Below the pieces are notes generated by a model. The model saw nothing but the letters and a program-made list of their open reading frames with translations. It had not been told where the DNA came from and did not search any database. A stretch of DNA of 64,000 nt from Rubrivivax sp. (GTDB lineage: Bacteria; Pseudomonadota; Gammaproteobacteria; Burkholderiales; Burkholderiaceae_C): positions 16,008 through 80,007 of the forward strand of contig JAHCKS010000014.1 of assembly GCA_026125665.1 (NCBI GenBank), given 5' to 3'. Positions 7,734 to 15,669 of this stretch are shown here, piece by piece. Each line of letters starts with the position of its first letter. The stretch's first letter is position 1. A program made the position numbers and the translations under genes.

Positions 7734-9007
7734 CGGTCGCCGTCTTCCTGCTGTCGCTGCTGGCGGCGATGGCGCTCGGCATCCCGATCGCCTACGCGCT
7801 GCTGATCTCCGGCGCGGCGCTGATGCTGCACCTGGACATGTTCGACGCGCAGATCCTGGCGCAGAACACGATCAACGGCGCCGACAGCTTCCCGCTGCTC
7901 GCCGTGCCCTTCTTCATGCTCGCCGGCGAGATCATGAACGCCGGCGGGCTGTCGCGGCGCATCGTGCACCTCGCGCTCACGCTGGTGGGGCACGTGCGCG
8001 GCGGCCTCGGCTACGTGGCCGTGATGGCGGCGGTGCTGATGGCGGCGCTGTCGGGCTCGGCGGTGGCCGACACCGCGGCGCTGGCGGCGCTGCTGCTGCC
8101 GATGATGGTCCGCGCCGGCCACGACCCGGCGAAGTCCGGCGGCCTCATCGCCACGGCCGGCATCATCGCGCCGGTGATCCCGCCGTCGATCGGCTTCGTC
8201 ATCTTCGGCGTCGCCGCGAACGTCTCGATCACCAAGCTCTTCCTCGCGGGCATCGTGCCCGGCATCCTGATGGGCGCGGCCATCGCCGCCACGTGGTACC
8301 TCGTGGCGAAGAAGGAGAACGTCACCCCGCCGGCGAAGGCGAGCGCCGCCGAGCGCTGGCGCGCGCTGCGCCAGTCGACGTGGGCGCTGTTCCTGCCGGT
8401 CATCGTGCTCGTCGGCCTGAAGATGGGCGTCTTCACCCCCACCGAGGCGGCGGTCGTGGCGGCGGTCTACGCACTCTTCGTCGCCACGGTCGTCTACAGG
8501 GAGCTGAAGCTCTCGCAGCTCTACGCGCTCTTCGTCTCGGCCGCCAAGACGACGGCCGTGGTGATGTTCCTCGTCGCCGCGGCGATGGTCAGCGCCTGGC
8601 TCATCACGGTGGCCAACCTGCCGGCCGAGCTCGTGAGCCTGCTGCAGCCGCTGCTGGACCACCCCACGCTGCTGCTGCTGGCCATCATGCTGCTCGTCAT
8701 CGCCGTCGGCACGGCGATGGACATGACGCCGACGATCCTGATCCTCACGCCGGTGCTGATGCCGGTGGTGAAGGCGGCCGGCATCGACCCGGTGTACTTC
8801 GGCGTGCTGTTCATCATCAACAACGCCATCGGCCTCGTCACGCCGCCGGTGGGCACCGTGCTCAACGTCGTCGCCGGCGTCGGCAAGCTGAGGATGGACG
8901 CCGTGACGCTCGGTGTCGTGCCGTTCATGCTCGCCCAGTTCGGCGTGCTGCTGCTGCTCGTGCTGTTCCCGCAGATCGTGCTCGGGCCGCTCAAGCTCTT
9001 CTACTGA
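7730..9007 (+). CDS. dctM: TRAP transporter large permease (DctM type)
   Basis: The 425-residue, roughly 12-helix transport subunit that moves substrate with Na+ across the inner membrane. Family hallmarks are the N-terminal ALGIPIAYALLISGAALM, the ALSGSAVADTAAL segment, IIAPVIPPSIGFVIFG, and the C-terminal half-repeat with NNAIGLVTPPVGTVLNV. Start ATG 7730 overlaps the dctQ stop. The substrate is assigned only from the operon: downstream genes degrade quinate/shikimate. Confidence 0.93.
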   Translation: MTVAVFLLSLLAAMALGIPIAYALLISGAALMLHLDMFDAQILAQNTINGADSFPLLAVPFFMLAGEIMNAGGLSRRIVHLALTLVGHVRGGLGYVAVMAAVLMAALSGSAVADTAALAALLLPMMVRAGHDPAKSGGLIATAGIIAPVIPPSIGFVIFGVAANVSITKLFLAGIVPGILMGAAIAATWYLVAKKENVTPPAKASAAERWRALRQSTWALFLPVIVLVGLKMGVFTPTEAAVVAAVYALFVATVVYRELKLSQLYALFVSAAKTTAVVMFLVAAAMVSAWLITVANLPAELVSLLQPLLDHPTLLLLAIMLLVIAVGTAMDMTPTILILTPVLMPVVKAAGIDPVYFGVLFIINNAIGLVTPPVGTVLNVVAGVGKLRMDAVTLGVVPFMLAQFGVLLLLVLFPQIVLGPLKLFY

Positions 9008-9044
9008 CCCCTTCCCCCACCCCCCAACAACCCGGAGACAACGC

Positions 9045-10046
9045 ATGAAGCGCCTCTTCCTCCAGTCCGCCATCGCCGCCATCGCCCTCGCCGCCTTCGG
9101 CGCCGCCCACGCCCAGGTGCAGGAGCGCACCTTCAAGCTCGGCCTGCAGAACCCCAAGGGCCACCCGCTCGAGCAGGGCGCGGCGAAGTTCGCCGAGCTC
9201 GTCGGCACCAAGAGCGGCGGCAAGATCAAGGTCAACGTCTTCCCCGGCGGCACGCTCGGCGGCGACCAGCAGACGGTCTCGGCGCTGCAGGGCGGCACGG
9301 TCGAGATCACCGTGCTCAACAGCGGCATCCTCGCCTCGCAGGTGAAGGACTTCGCCGTCTACGACTTCCCCTTCATGTTCGCCAACGCGAAGGAAGCCGA
9401 CGCGGTGGTCGACGGCCCGTTCGGGCAGAGGATGCACGACAAGCTCGCCGAGAAGGGCATCGTCGGCCTCGCCTACTGGGAGCTCGGCTTCCGCAACCTC
9501 ACCAACGGGCGCAAGGCGATCCACACGGTGGACGACATCGCCGGCCTCAAGCTGCGTGTCATCCCCAACGCCATCAACGTCGACTGGGTCAAGGCGCTCG
9601 GCGCCAACCCCACGCCGATGGCCTTCCCCGAGGTCTACGCGGGCCTGGAGAGCAAGGCCATCGACGGGCAGGAGAACCCGCTGTCGGTGATCCTCGCCAA
9701 CAAGTTCGCCGAGGTGCAGAAGCACCTGGCGATCACCAACCACCAGTACAACCCGCAGAGCTTCATCTTCAGCAAGAAGGTGTGGGACACGCTCTCGGCC
9801 GACGAGAAGAAGATCGTCGCCGACGCCGCGGTGGAAGCCGGCCGCTTCCAGCGCCAGGTGAACCGCGACGCCGCCGCGAGCCAGCTCGACCAGCTGAAGA
9901 AGGCCGGCATGCAGGTCACCGAGTTCAGCCCCGCCGAGCAGGCCAGGCTGCGCACGAAGCTGGCGCCGGTGATCGACAAGCACGGCGCGGCCATCGGCGC
10001 CACCGTGGCCGAGCTGCAGGCCGAACTGGCCAAGGTCCGGAAGTAG
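9045..10046 (+). CDS. dctP: TRAP transporter substrate-binding protein (DctP type)
   Basis: A periplasmic extracytoplasmic solute receptor of 333 residues. Residues 1-23 are a classic signal peptide ending AAHA, with cleavage before Gln24. The mature protein shows the DctP pattern: GGKIKVNVFPGGTLGGD, then GLKLRVIPN, whose Arg normally salt-bridges the substrate carboxylate, and FPEVYAGLESKAIDGQENP. A carboxylate ligand such as quinate or shikimate is therefore plausible, as the operon suggests. GGAG lies 7 bases upstream of the ATG. It follows dctM by 37 bases. Confidence 0.92.
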   Translation: MKRLFLQSAIAAIALAAFGAAHAQVQERTFKLGLQNPKGHPLEQGAAKFAELVGTKSGGKIKVNVFPGGTLGGDQQTVSALQGGTVEITVLNSGILASQVKDFAVYDFPFMFANAKEADAVVDGPFGQRMHDKLAEKGIVGLAYWELGFRNLTNGRKAIHTVDDIAGLKLRVIPNAINVDWVKALGANPTPMAFPEVYAGLESKAIDGQENPLSVILANKFAEVQKHLAITNHQYNPQSFIFSKKVWDTLSADEKKIVADAAVEAGRFQRQVNRDAAASQLDQLKKAGMQVTEFSPAEQARLRTKLAPVIDKHGAAIGATVAELQAELAKVRK

Positions 10047-10094
10047 ACCCGGGAGCCGCCACGGCGCACTCGATGGCGGAAGCGGTCACACGAC

Positions 10095-10997
10095 ATGGAC
10101 TCCGACCCCAAGCTCCTCGTCGGCCTCGTCGGCGCCGGCATCCAGCGTTCGCTGACGCCGGCGATGCACGAGGCCGAGGCCGCCGCGCAGGGGCTGCGCC
10201 TGCACTACCAGCTGATCGACCTGGACACCACCGGCCAGGGCGTCGAGGCACTGCCGATGCTCATCGGCGCAGCGCGCACGATGGGCTTCGCCGGCCTGAA
10301 CATCACCTACCCGTGCAAGCAGGCGGTGATGCCGCTGCTGGACGAGCTGTCCGACGAGGCGCGCGCGATGGGCGCGGTGAACACCGTCGTCTTCGCCGGC
10401 GGCAGGGCCACCGGCCACAACACCGACGGCTCGGGCTGGCGCTGGGGCTTCGAGCGTGCGCTGCCCGGCGCCGACCTGGCGCGCGTCGTGCTGCTCGGCG
10501 CCGGCGGCGCCGGCTCGGCCATCGCGCACGCGGTGCTGCGCATGGGCGCGAAGTCGCTGGTGCTGGTCGATGCCGACCCGGCCCGCGCCGCCGAGGCGGC
10601 CGAGCGGCTGAACGCGGCCTATCCGGGGCGGCGCGCGGGCTTCGCCGCCGACGCGGCGGTGGCGCTCGGTGCAGACGGAACGCGCGGCGCGCACGGCGGC
10701 AGGGCCCGAGCCAGCGGCCTCATCCACGCCACGCCCACCGGCATGGACAAGCTGCCCGGCCTGCCGCTGGACGCCGCGCTGCTGCGGCCCGATCTCTGGG
10801 TCTCGGAGATCGTCTACTTCCCGCTCGAGACGGCGCTCCTGAAGGCCGCGCGCGCTGCCGGCTGCGCGGTGGCCGACGGCGGCACGATGGCCGTGGGCCA
10901 GGCGGTCGGCGCCTTCCGCCTCTTCACCGGGCGCGAGCCGGACGTGGCGCGAATGGATGCACACTTCCGCGCGATGGTGGCGCAGCGTTTGCACTGA
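10095..10997 (+). CDS. Quinate/shikimate dehydrogenase (AroE/QsuD family)
   Basis: An NAD(P)-dependent dehydrogenase of 300 residues. Catalytic Lys75 (GLNITYPCKQAV) and Asp111 (GHNTDGSGW) are present, with a Rossmann loop GAGGAGSAIA. The substrate end reads LTPAMHEAEA where biosynthetic AroE has SLSP-x-x-HN, and the overall pattern (TPAMHEAE, FRLFTG-EPDV C-terminus) resembles the catabolic actinobacterial QsuD enzyme as I remember it. I infer oxidation of quinate to 3-dehydroquinate and/or shikimate to 3-dehydroshikimate. It sits between the TRAP importer and the dehydratase genes, which supports a catabolic role over aromatic amino acid synthesis. Confidence 0.87.
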   Translation: MDSDPKLLVGLVGAGIQRSLTPAMHEAEAAAQGLRLHYQLIDLDTTGQGVEALPMLIGAARTMGFAGLNITYPCKQAVMPLLDELSDEARAMGAVNTVVFAGGRATGHNTDGSGWRWGFERALPGADLARVVLLGAGGAGSAIAHAVLRMGAKSLVLVDADPARAAEAAERLNAAYPGRRAGFAADAAVALGADGTRGAHGGRARASGLIHATPTGMDKLPGLPLDAALLRPDLWVSEIVYFPLETALLKAARAAGCAVADGGTMAVGQAVGAFRLFTGREPDVARMDAHFRAMVAQRLH

Positions 10998-11014
10998 GCA
11001 GGAGAATGTCAGCG

Positions 11015-11890
11015 ATGACCCACGGCCTCGCCCGCGAAGCGGTGCTCGACGTGCCCAACCCGCTGGGGCTGGAAGGCATCGAGTTCATCGAGTACACGAC
11101 GCCGCGCCCGCAGGCGCTCGGCCAGCTGCTCGAGCAGGTGGGCTTCCGCCCCGTCGGCCGGCACCGCTCGCGCGAGGTGCTGCTGTACCGGCAGGGCGGC
11201 ATGAACATCGTCATCAACGCACACGGCGTGTCGCCGGGCAGCGGCGAGACGCCGCAGATCGCCGCCCTCGCGCTGCGCGTGCGCGACGCCGCCGCGGCGC
11301 ACCGGCGTGTCGTCGAGCTGGGCGCCTGGCCGGTGCCGGTGAAGGTGCAGCCGATGGAGCTGCACATCCCCGGCGTGCACGGCGTGGGCACCAGCCGCGT
11401 CTACTTCGTCGACCGCTGGCGCGAGTTCTCGATCTACGACGTGGACTTCGTGCCCATCCCCACCGTCGAGCGCGACGTGCCGGCGCTGGCGGGCCTGCAC
11501 TGGTTCGGCGTCGTGCAGTACGTGGGCCTGGAGCGCGCGGCCGACTGGTGCGCGTTCTATGGCTCGCTGTTCGGCTTCACCGTGCTCGGCCCCGAGCAGA
11601 CCTTCGGCATCCTGCCGGCCGGCAACATCCTGCGTTCGCCGTGCGGCACGTTCTACCTGCAGCTCATCGAGCCGGCCAGCGACAGCGAGGACCTGACGAC
11701 CGCCGAGCACCTGCACCGCGTGGCCTTCGGCACCCCCGACGTGCCGAAGGCGGTGCGGGCGCTGCGCGAGCGCGGCGTCGACTTCGTCGAGGCGAGCGCC
11801 CTGCACAGCACGGCGCGCGGCGCGCTCACGCGCGAGGCGCTGGGCGGCGTGATGTTCGAGCTCGTGCACCACCTGCCGGCGCAGGACTGA
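11015..11890 (+). CDS. HPPD-like (VOC fold) protein of the quinate operon
   Basis: A 291-residue two-domain vicinal-oxygen-chelate protein resembling 4-hydroxyphenylpyruvate dioxygenase. The three metal ligands of the C-terminal half appear conserved: His162 (GLHWFGVVQYV), His234 (HLHRVAFGTPDV) and Glu282 (GGVMFELVHH). In pseudomonads such a domain is fused behind the 3-dehydroshikimate dehydratase barrel (QuiC1); here it is a separate gene placed before the barrel gene. ATG 11015 has AGGAG 10 bases upstream; an ATG at 11006 is too close to it. Its role could be structural support of the dehydratase or a dioxygenase reaction. Confidence 0.82.
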   Translation: MTHGLAREAVLDVPNPLGLEGIEFIEYTTPRPQALGQLLEQVGFRPVGRHRSREVLLYRQGGMNIVINAHGVSPGSGETPQIAALALRVRDAAAAHRRVVELGAWPVPVKVQPMELHIPGVHGVGTSRVYFVDRWREFSIYDVDFVPIPTVERDVPALAGLHWFGVVQYVGLERAADWCAFYGSLFGFTVLGPEQTFGILPAGNILRSPCGTFYLQLIEPASDSEDLTTAEHLHRVAFGTPDVPKAVRALRERGVDFVEASALHSTARGALTREALGGVMFELVHHLPAQD

Positions 11891-11920
11891 GCGAGCGCAG
11901 GCAGGCAGGAGAACCAGCCC

Positions 11921-12868
11921 ATGTTCCGCGACTTCGGCATGGACACCATCTCGCTGGCCGGGCCGCTGGAGGCCAAGCTGGCGGCAATGCGCGAGGCCGG
12001 CTTCACGCAGGTGATGCTGATGGCGCGCGACCTCGTCGGCCACCCGGGCGGCTGGCAGGCGGCGGTGCGCGAGGTGCACGCCAGCGGCCTGCGCGTCACC
12101 GGCTTCCAGGTGCTGCGCGACTTCGAAGGCCTGGTCGGCCGCCTGCACGACTACAAGGTCGACATCGCGCGCTCGATGATCGAGATGGCCGCCGCGCTCG
12201 GCAGCCCGGTGCTGCTGGCCTGCAGCAGCACCAGCGTGCACGCCACCGGCGACCGCGACGCCATCGCGCGCGACCTGCGCAAGCTGGCGATGATGGCGCT
12301 GCCGTTCCGCATCAAGGTGGCCTACGAGGGCCTCTCGTGGGGCCGGCACATCAACGACTGCCTCGGTGCCTTCGACGTGGTGAGCCGCGCCGACTGCCCC
12401 AACCTCGGCATCGGCATCGACAGCTTCCACAGCTTCGCCACGCGCACGCCGGCCGCGGCGCTGGAGGAAATCGACCCGGCGAAGATCTTCCTCGTGCAGC
12501 TGTCGGACTTCATGTGGAGCGAGATCCACACCGTGGCCGAGCGCATCGAGACGGCACGCCACTTCCGCGTCTTCCCCGGCGAAGGCGTGCACAGCGACGA
12601 GGTGGCGCGCCTCGTGCACACGCTCGACCGCCTGGGCTACGAAGGCGACTTCAGCTTCGAGGTCTTCAACGACGACTACCAGCAGCTGCCGCTGGCCACG
12701 GTGGCCGAACGCGCCCGCCAGAGCGCGCTGTGGCTCGCCGACGACGTGCTCAAGCGCGCCGTGCCGCTGCCCGGGACGGCGGCCGGCCGCGGCGACCTCG
12801 CCGCCGCCGGCGGGCCCGCCGGCCCGCCGTTGCGCCCGCCGCACCTGAACCTGCCCGTGCAGCCCTGA
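11921..12868 (+). CDS. 3-dehydroshikimate dehydratase, TIM-barrel (sugar phosphate isomerase-like)
   Basis: A 315-residue AP-endonuclease-2 type barrel that would dehydrate 3-dehydroshikimate to protocatechuate. Likely metal ligands are Glu136 (VAYEGLSWG), Asp167 and His170 (GIGIDSFHS), Gln193 (FLVQLSDF) and Glu247 (FSFEVFND). This is the AsbF/QuiC arrangement. The last 45 residues are a Gly/Pro/Ala-rich tail. An AGGAG-type site precedes the ATG. The assignment combines family and context; a sugar isomerase role is the alternative but fits the neighbours less well. Confidence 0.82.
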   Translation: MFRDFGMDTISLAGPLEAKLAAMREAGFTQVMLMARDLVGHPGGWQAAVREVHASGLRVTGFQVLRDFEGLVGRLHDYKVDIARSMIEMAAALGSPVLLACSSTSVHATGDRDAIARDLRKLAMMALPFRIKVAYEGLSWGRHINDCLGAFDVVSRADCPNLGIGIDSFHSFATRTPAAALEEIDPAKIFLVQLSDFMWSEIHTVAERIETARHFRVFPGEGVHSDEVARLVHTLDRLGYEGDFSFEVFNDDYQQLPLATVAERARQSALWLADDVLKRAVPLPGTAAGRGDLAAAGGPAGPPLRPPHLNLPVQP

Positions 12869-12878
12869 AGCACCCCCC

Positions 12879-13322
12879 ATGAAGATCCTGCTCGTCAACG
12901 GCCCCAACCTCAACCTGCTCGGCACGCGCGAGCCCGCGAAGTACGGCCGCACCACGCTGCCCGAGGTGGAGGCGATGTTCCGCGAGGCCGCGCGCGAGCT
13001 CGGCGTCGAGGCCGAGTGCTTCCAGAGCAACCACGAGGGCGCCATCGTCGATCGCATCCACGCCGCGCGCACCGACGGCGTGGCCGGCGTCGTCATCAAC
13101 GCCGGCGCCCACACGCACACGAGTGTGGCCATCCGCGATGCCTTGGCCGGCACCGCCATCCCGTTCGCCGAGATCCACGTCACCAACGTGCACGCGCGCG
13201 AGCCGTTCCGGCACCACTCGTACCTGTCGGACATCGCCGCCGGCATCGTCGTCGGCTTCGGCGTCGAAGGCTACGTGCTGGCGCTGCGCGGGCTGGTGAA
13301 GAAGCTGCAGGCCACCGGCTGA
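12879..13322 (+). CDS. aroQ: Type II 3-dehydroquinate dehydratase
   Basis: A dodecameric cytosolic enzyme that interconverts 3-dehydroquinate and 3-dehydroshikimate. At 147 residues it is full length. Signature residues: [17 protein letters not shown] with catalytic Tyr22, [24 protein letters not shown], and [18 protein letters not shown] with the catalytic His. Ending the TRAP/dehydrogenase/dehydratase operon, 10 bases after the barrel gene, it likely serves quinate breakdown rather than only chorismate synthesis. Completes the route quinate to 3-dehydroquinate to 3-dehydroshikimate to protocatechuate. Confidence 0.95.
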   Translation: MKILLVNGPNLNLLGTREPAKYGRTTLPEVEAMFREAARELGVEAECFQSNHEGAIVDRIHAARTDGVAGVVINAGAHTHTSVAIRDALAGTAIPFAEIHVTNVHAREPFRHHSYLSDIAAGIVVGFGVEGYVLALRGLVKKLQATG

Positions 13323-13335
13323 ACGCGGCCGTGCC

Positions 13336-13379
13336 GCCGACGGGCCGCCAGCCGACAACGCGCCAGGTGCCCCGTCGGC
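13336..13379. terminator. Inverted repeat between convergent operon ends
   Basis: GCCGACGGG (13336-13344) and its exact complement CCCGTCGGC (13371-13379) lie between the convergent aroQ and crp/fnr genes, with a 26-base loop and no T tract. Possible bidirectional terminator or spacer hairpin. Confidence 0.35.
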
Positions 13380-13404
13380 TGCGCGCGGCGGCTTCCGGCA
13401 CGCC

Positions 13405-14259
13405 CTAGCTGGACAGCCGGCGCGCCGGGCTGCACGTGCCGCGGCGCGAGTCGGCGGCACGTTCACCGCGCGCCGGCGCCGTGGTGGCCGCCTGCAGCGC
13501 TTCGGTGTCGTGCAGCACGATGGCCTTGCGCTCGACGCCGAGCAGGCCCGCGGCCACGAACTGCGAGAACATGCGGCTCACGGTCTCGAGCTTCATGCCG
13601 AGGTAGCTGCCGATCTCGGCCCGCGTCATGCGCAGCGTGAACATGGTGCGCGAGTGCCCCAGGCGCCCGAAGCGCTCCGACAGGTCGAGCAGGAACGACG
13701 CCAGCCGCGCTTCGGCACCGAGGCTGGCGCACAGGCGCGCGCGGCGGCGCTGGCGCACGAGCTCGCGGCTGAAGACCGCGAACAGCAGCCTCTCGATCGC
13801 CGGGTGCTCGCGGCCGAGCCGCGTCAGCTGCGCGAACGGGATCACCGCCACGCTGCACATGTCGCGGGCGATGACGTCGGCGCCGTAGTGGCCTTCGTCG
13901 ACGCCGTCCAGGCCGAGCACGTCGCCTGCCATCGGGAAACCCTGCACGAGCTCGTCGCCGATCTCGTCGACGACCACCGCCTTGCAGAAGCCCGAGCGCA
14001 GCACGTAGACCGCGTCGAAGCGGTCGCCCGCGCGGTAGAGCACGTCGTCCGGGTGCAGCCGGCGCACCGGGAAGCGCATGGCCGCGACGCGCTCGTCCAC
14101 CGGCTCGCTCAGGCCCAGCAGCGGCAGCAGCTCGCCGAGGCTGGCGCTGGCCCAGCGTGTGTCGTTCCCGGCGGCGGTGCCGGTCTCGGCGAAGGCCGTG
14201 GTGCCGCCGCGCGGCGCGAGCATCGTCGCGTGTTCCATCCGGGTCGGGCTCGCGTACAT
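13405..14259 (-). CDS. Crp/Fnr family transcriptional regulator, FNR-type DNA reader without FeS cysteines
   Basis: A 284-residue regulator with a cyclic-nucleotide-type beta-barrel (about 35-150) and winged helix (about 190-265). The recognition helix LGMKLETVSRMFSQF keeps the Glu and Ser-Arg that read TTGAT half-sites in FNR, but the N-terminal Cys cluster of FNR is missing; Cys occurs only in GFCKAV, DMCSVA and RLCASL. It may respond to another redox or NO signal. I use the Met at 14259 (AGGAAA 7-8 bases upstream); a Met at 14274 overlaps the upstream stop as ATGA and is the alternative. Co-transcribed with the response regulator. Confidence 0.86.
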   Translation of the reverse strand: MYASPTRMEHATMLAPRGGTTAFAETGTAAGNDTRWASASLGELLPLLGLSEPVDERVAAMRFPVRRLHPDDVLYRAGDRFDAVYVLRSGFCKAVVVDEIGDELVQGFPMAGDVLGLDGVDEGHYGADVIARDMCSVAVIPFAQLTRLGREHPAIERLLFAVFSRELVRQRRRARLCASLGAEARLASFLLDLSERFGRLGHSRTMFTLRMTRAEIGSYLGMKLETVSRMFSQFVAAGLLGVERKAIVLHDTEALQAATTAPARGERAADSRRGTCSPARRLSS

Positions 14260-14270
14260 GGCATGTTTCC

Positions 14271-14675
14271 TCATCGGGACTGGTGGGATTGCCAGGCGGG
14301 CACGCCGCCGCGCCGTGGCGGCAGCCAGCCTTGCAGGATCGACGGCAGCCGCGCGAAGTCGTGCGACTTGTCGAGGAACACCTCGGCACCGGCGGCCAGG
14401 CTGGCATCGCGGTACTGCGGCGTCGCGAAGTTGCTGAGCACGACGACGTGCATGTCGGGCCGTTGCGGCTTGACGGCGGCCAGCACGTCGAGGCCGTTGC
14501 CGTCGAGCAGCTGCAGGTCGAGCAGCACGGCGTCCGGCGACGTGTCGAGGATGCCGGCCACGGCCGAACGCACCGTGTCGGCCTCGCCGACGACCTGCAC
14601 GCCGGCGACGGCCTGCAGCAGGGCCACGAGGCGGCTCCTCACCTGCGGTGCATCCTCGACGACGAACACGTTCAC
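14271..14675 (-). CDS. Single-domain response regulator
   Basis: A 134-residue CheY-like receiver with no output domain. The acidic pocket (Glu7, Asp8), phospho-acceptor Asp53 (AVLLDLQLLDGNG) and Lys103 (FLDKSHDF) are all present. The start is GTG 14675 with AAGGAAGG just upstream. Its stop overlaps the alternative crp/fnr start at 14274 (ATGA), so both genes are probably one unit. It may be phosphorylated by the nearby kinase at 15666-17300, but no kinase is adjacent in the same operon. Confidence 0.88.
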   Translation of the reverse strand: MNVFVVEDAPQVRSRLVALLQAVAGVQVVGEADTVRSAVAGILDTSPDAVLLDLQLLDGNGLDVLAAVKPQRPDMHVVVLSNFATPQYRDASLAAGAEVFLDKSHDFARLPSILQGWLPPRRGGVPAWQSHQSR

Positions 14676-15021
14676 GATCGGCCTTCCTTGACGACGTTCA
14701 CTGCGGGGTGGCAGCCTCGAGTCGGCGCAAGGGCAGTGTCGGCGGCGGGGAGGTCGCCGGCCATCGGCGGCGGCCGAACGTGCGCTCGGAGCGCGCCGGG
14801 ACCGGCTAGGACGATTCCTAGGCGCGGCGGCGGGCCGCGGCGCCGACCTTGGTGCAGCCCCGGGTGCGCTGCCGCGAACGGCGCAGCAGGTCCGGCCGCG
14901 CGAAGGTGGCGCGAAGGTGGCGCGAAGTTGGCGTGAAGGTGGCGCGAGGTGGCGCGAGGTGGCGCGAGGTGGCGGGAAGGGCCCCGGAGGCCCCGCCGCC
15001 GGCGACGTGCCGCCGGGCGGC
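14676..15021. other. 346-bp intergenic region without a gene
   Basis: This stretch must hold the promoter of the leftward response-regulator/crp-fnr pair near its left end, and downstream sequence of the NarL-type gene at its right end. I found no clear -35/-10 pair and no FNR palindrome. Its one distinct content is the tandem repeat at 14898-14971. Confidence 0.6.
14898..14971. repeat. Minisatellite of 11-bp then 10-bp units
   Basis: Four 11-bp units of the type GCGCGAAGGTG (14898-14941) are followed directly by three identical 10-bp units GCGCGAGGTG (14942-14971), then a decayed copy. The change of period shows the array expanded in two steps. No coding role: it lies between genes. Confidence 0.92.
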
Positions 15022-15669
15022 CTACTCCGGCTTCTCGACCAGCTTGTGCACGAGCGCGTAGCGCACGAGGTCGGCCAGCGACGCGGCGCCCATCTTCTCC
15101 AGGATGTTCGTCTTGTGCGTGCTGACCGTCTTCACGCTCAGGTGCAGCGCCTCGGCGATGGCGCTCACCGACTCGCCGCCGGCCAGGCGCAGCAGCACGT
15201 CGAACTCGCGGTCGCTCAGGCGCTTGTGCGGCAGGTCCGCCGCCGCGGGCGCCTGCAGGTCGAGCGCCAGCGCCTCGGCGACGCCGGGCGTGATGAACAG
15301 GCCACCCCCGGCAATGCGGCGGATGGCCGAGACGAGCTGCGCCGGCGCCGTGTCCTTCGCCAGGTAGCCCGAGGCGCCGGCGCGGATGGCGCGCACCGCG
15401 TACTGCTGCTCGTCGTGCATCGACAGCACCAGCACGCGCAGCTCGGGGCGTTCGCCCTTCACCTGGCGCACCAGCTCGACGCCGCCGCGCCCGGGCATCG
15501 AGAGGTCGAGCAGCAGCACGTCGAAGCCGCCGGCGCGCACGGCAGCGAGCGCGCCGTGCCCGTCGCCCGCCTCGCCGGTGACCTCGAAGCCTTCGGCCCC
15601 GGCGAGCACGCGGCGCAGGCCCTCGCGCACGATGGCGTGGTCGTCGGCGATGAAGACGCGGGTCGTCAT
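15022..15669 (-). CDS. NarL/FixJ-type response regulator
   Basis: A 215-residue two-domain regulator. The receiver (about 3-120) has Asp9/Asp10, phospho-acceptor Asp55 (VLLLDLSMPGRGG) and the Lys in YLAKDTAP. The LuxR-type helix-turn-helix (about 150-210) reads LSDREFDVLLRLAGGESVSA then VKTVSTHKTNILEKMG. The start ATG overlaps the kinase stop as ATGA (15666-15669), so it is translationally coupled to its cognate histidine kinase. Target genes are unknown. Confidence 0.93.
   Translation of the reverse strand: MTTRVFIADDHAIVREGLRRVLAGAEGFEVTGEAGDGHGALAAVRAGGFDVLLLDLSMPGRGGVELVRQVKGERPELRVLVLSMHDEQQYAVRAIRAGASGYLAKDTAPAQLVSAIRRIAGGGLFITPGVAEALALDLQAPAAADLPHKRLSDREFDVLLRLAGGESVSAIAEALHLSVKTVSTHKTNILEKMGAASLADLVRYALVHKLVEKPE

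Noticed and set aside
10095-10997. Biosynthetic shikimate dehydrogenase AroE
   Set aside because: LTPAMHEAE replaces the SLSP-type loop and the gene lies within a catabolic operon; a catabolic enzyme fits better.
14898-14971. Possible CRISPR array
   Set aside because: Units are 10-11 bp, contiguous and without unique spacers, so this is a minisatellite.
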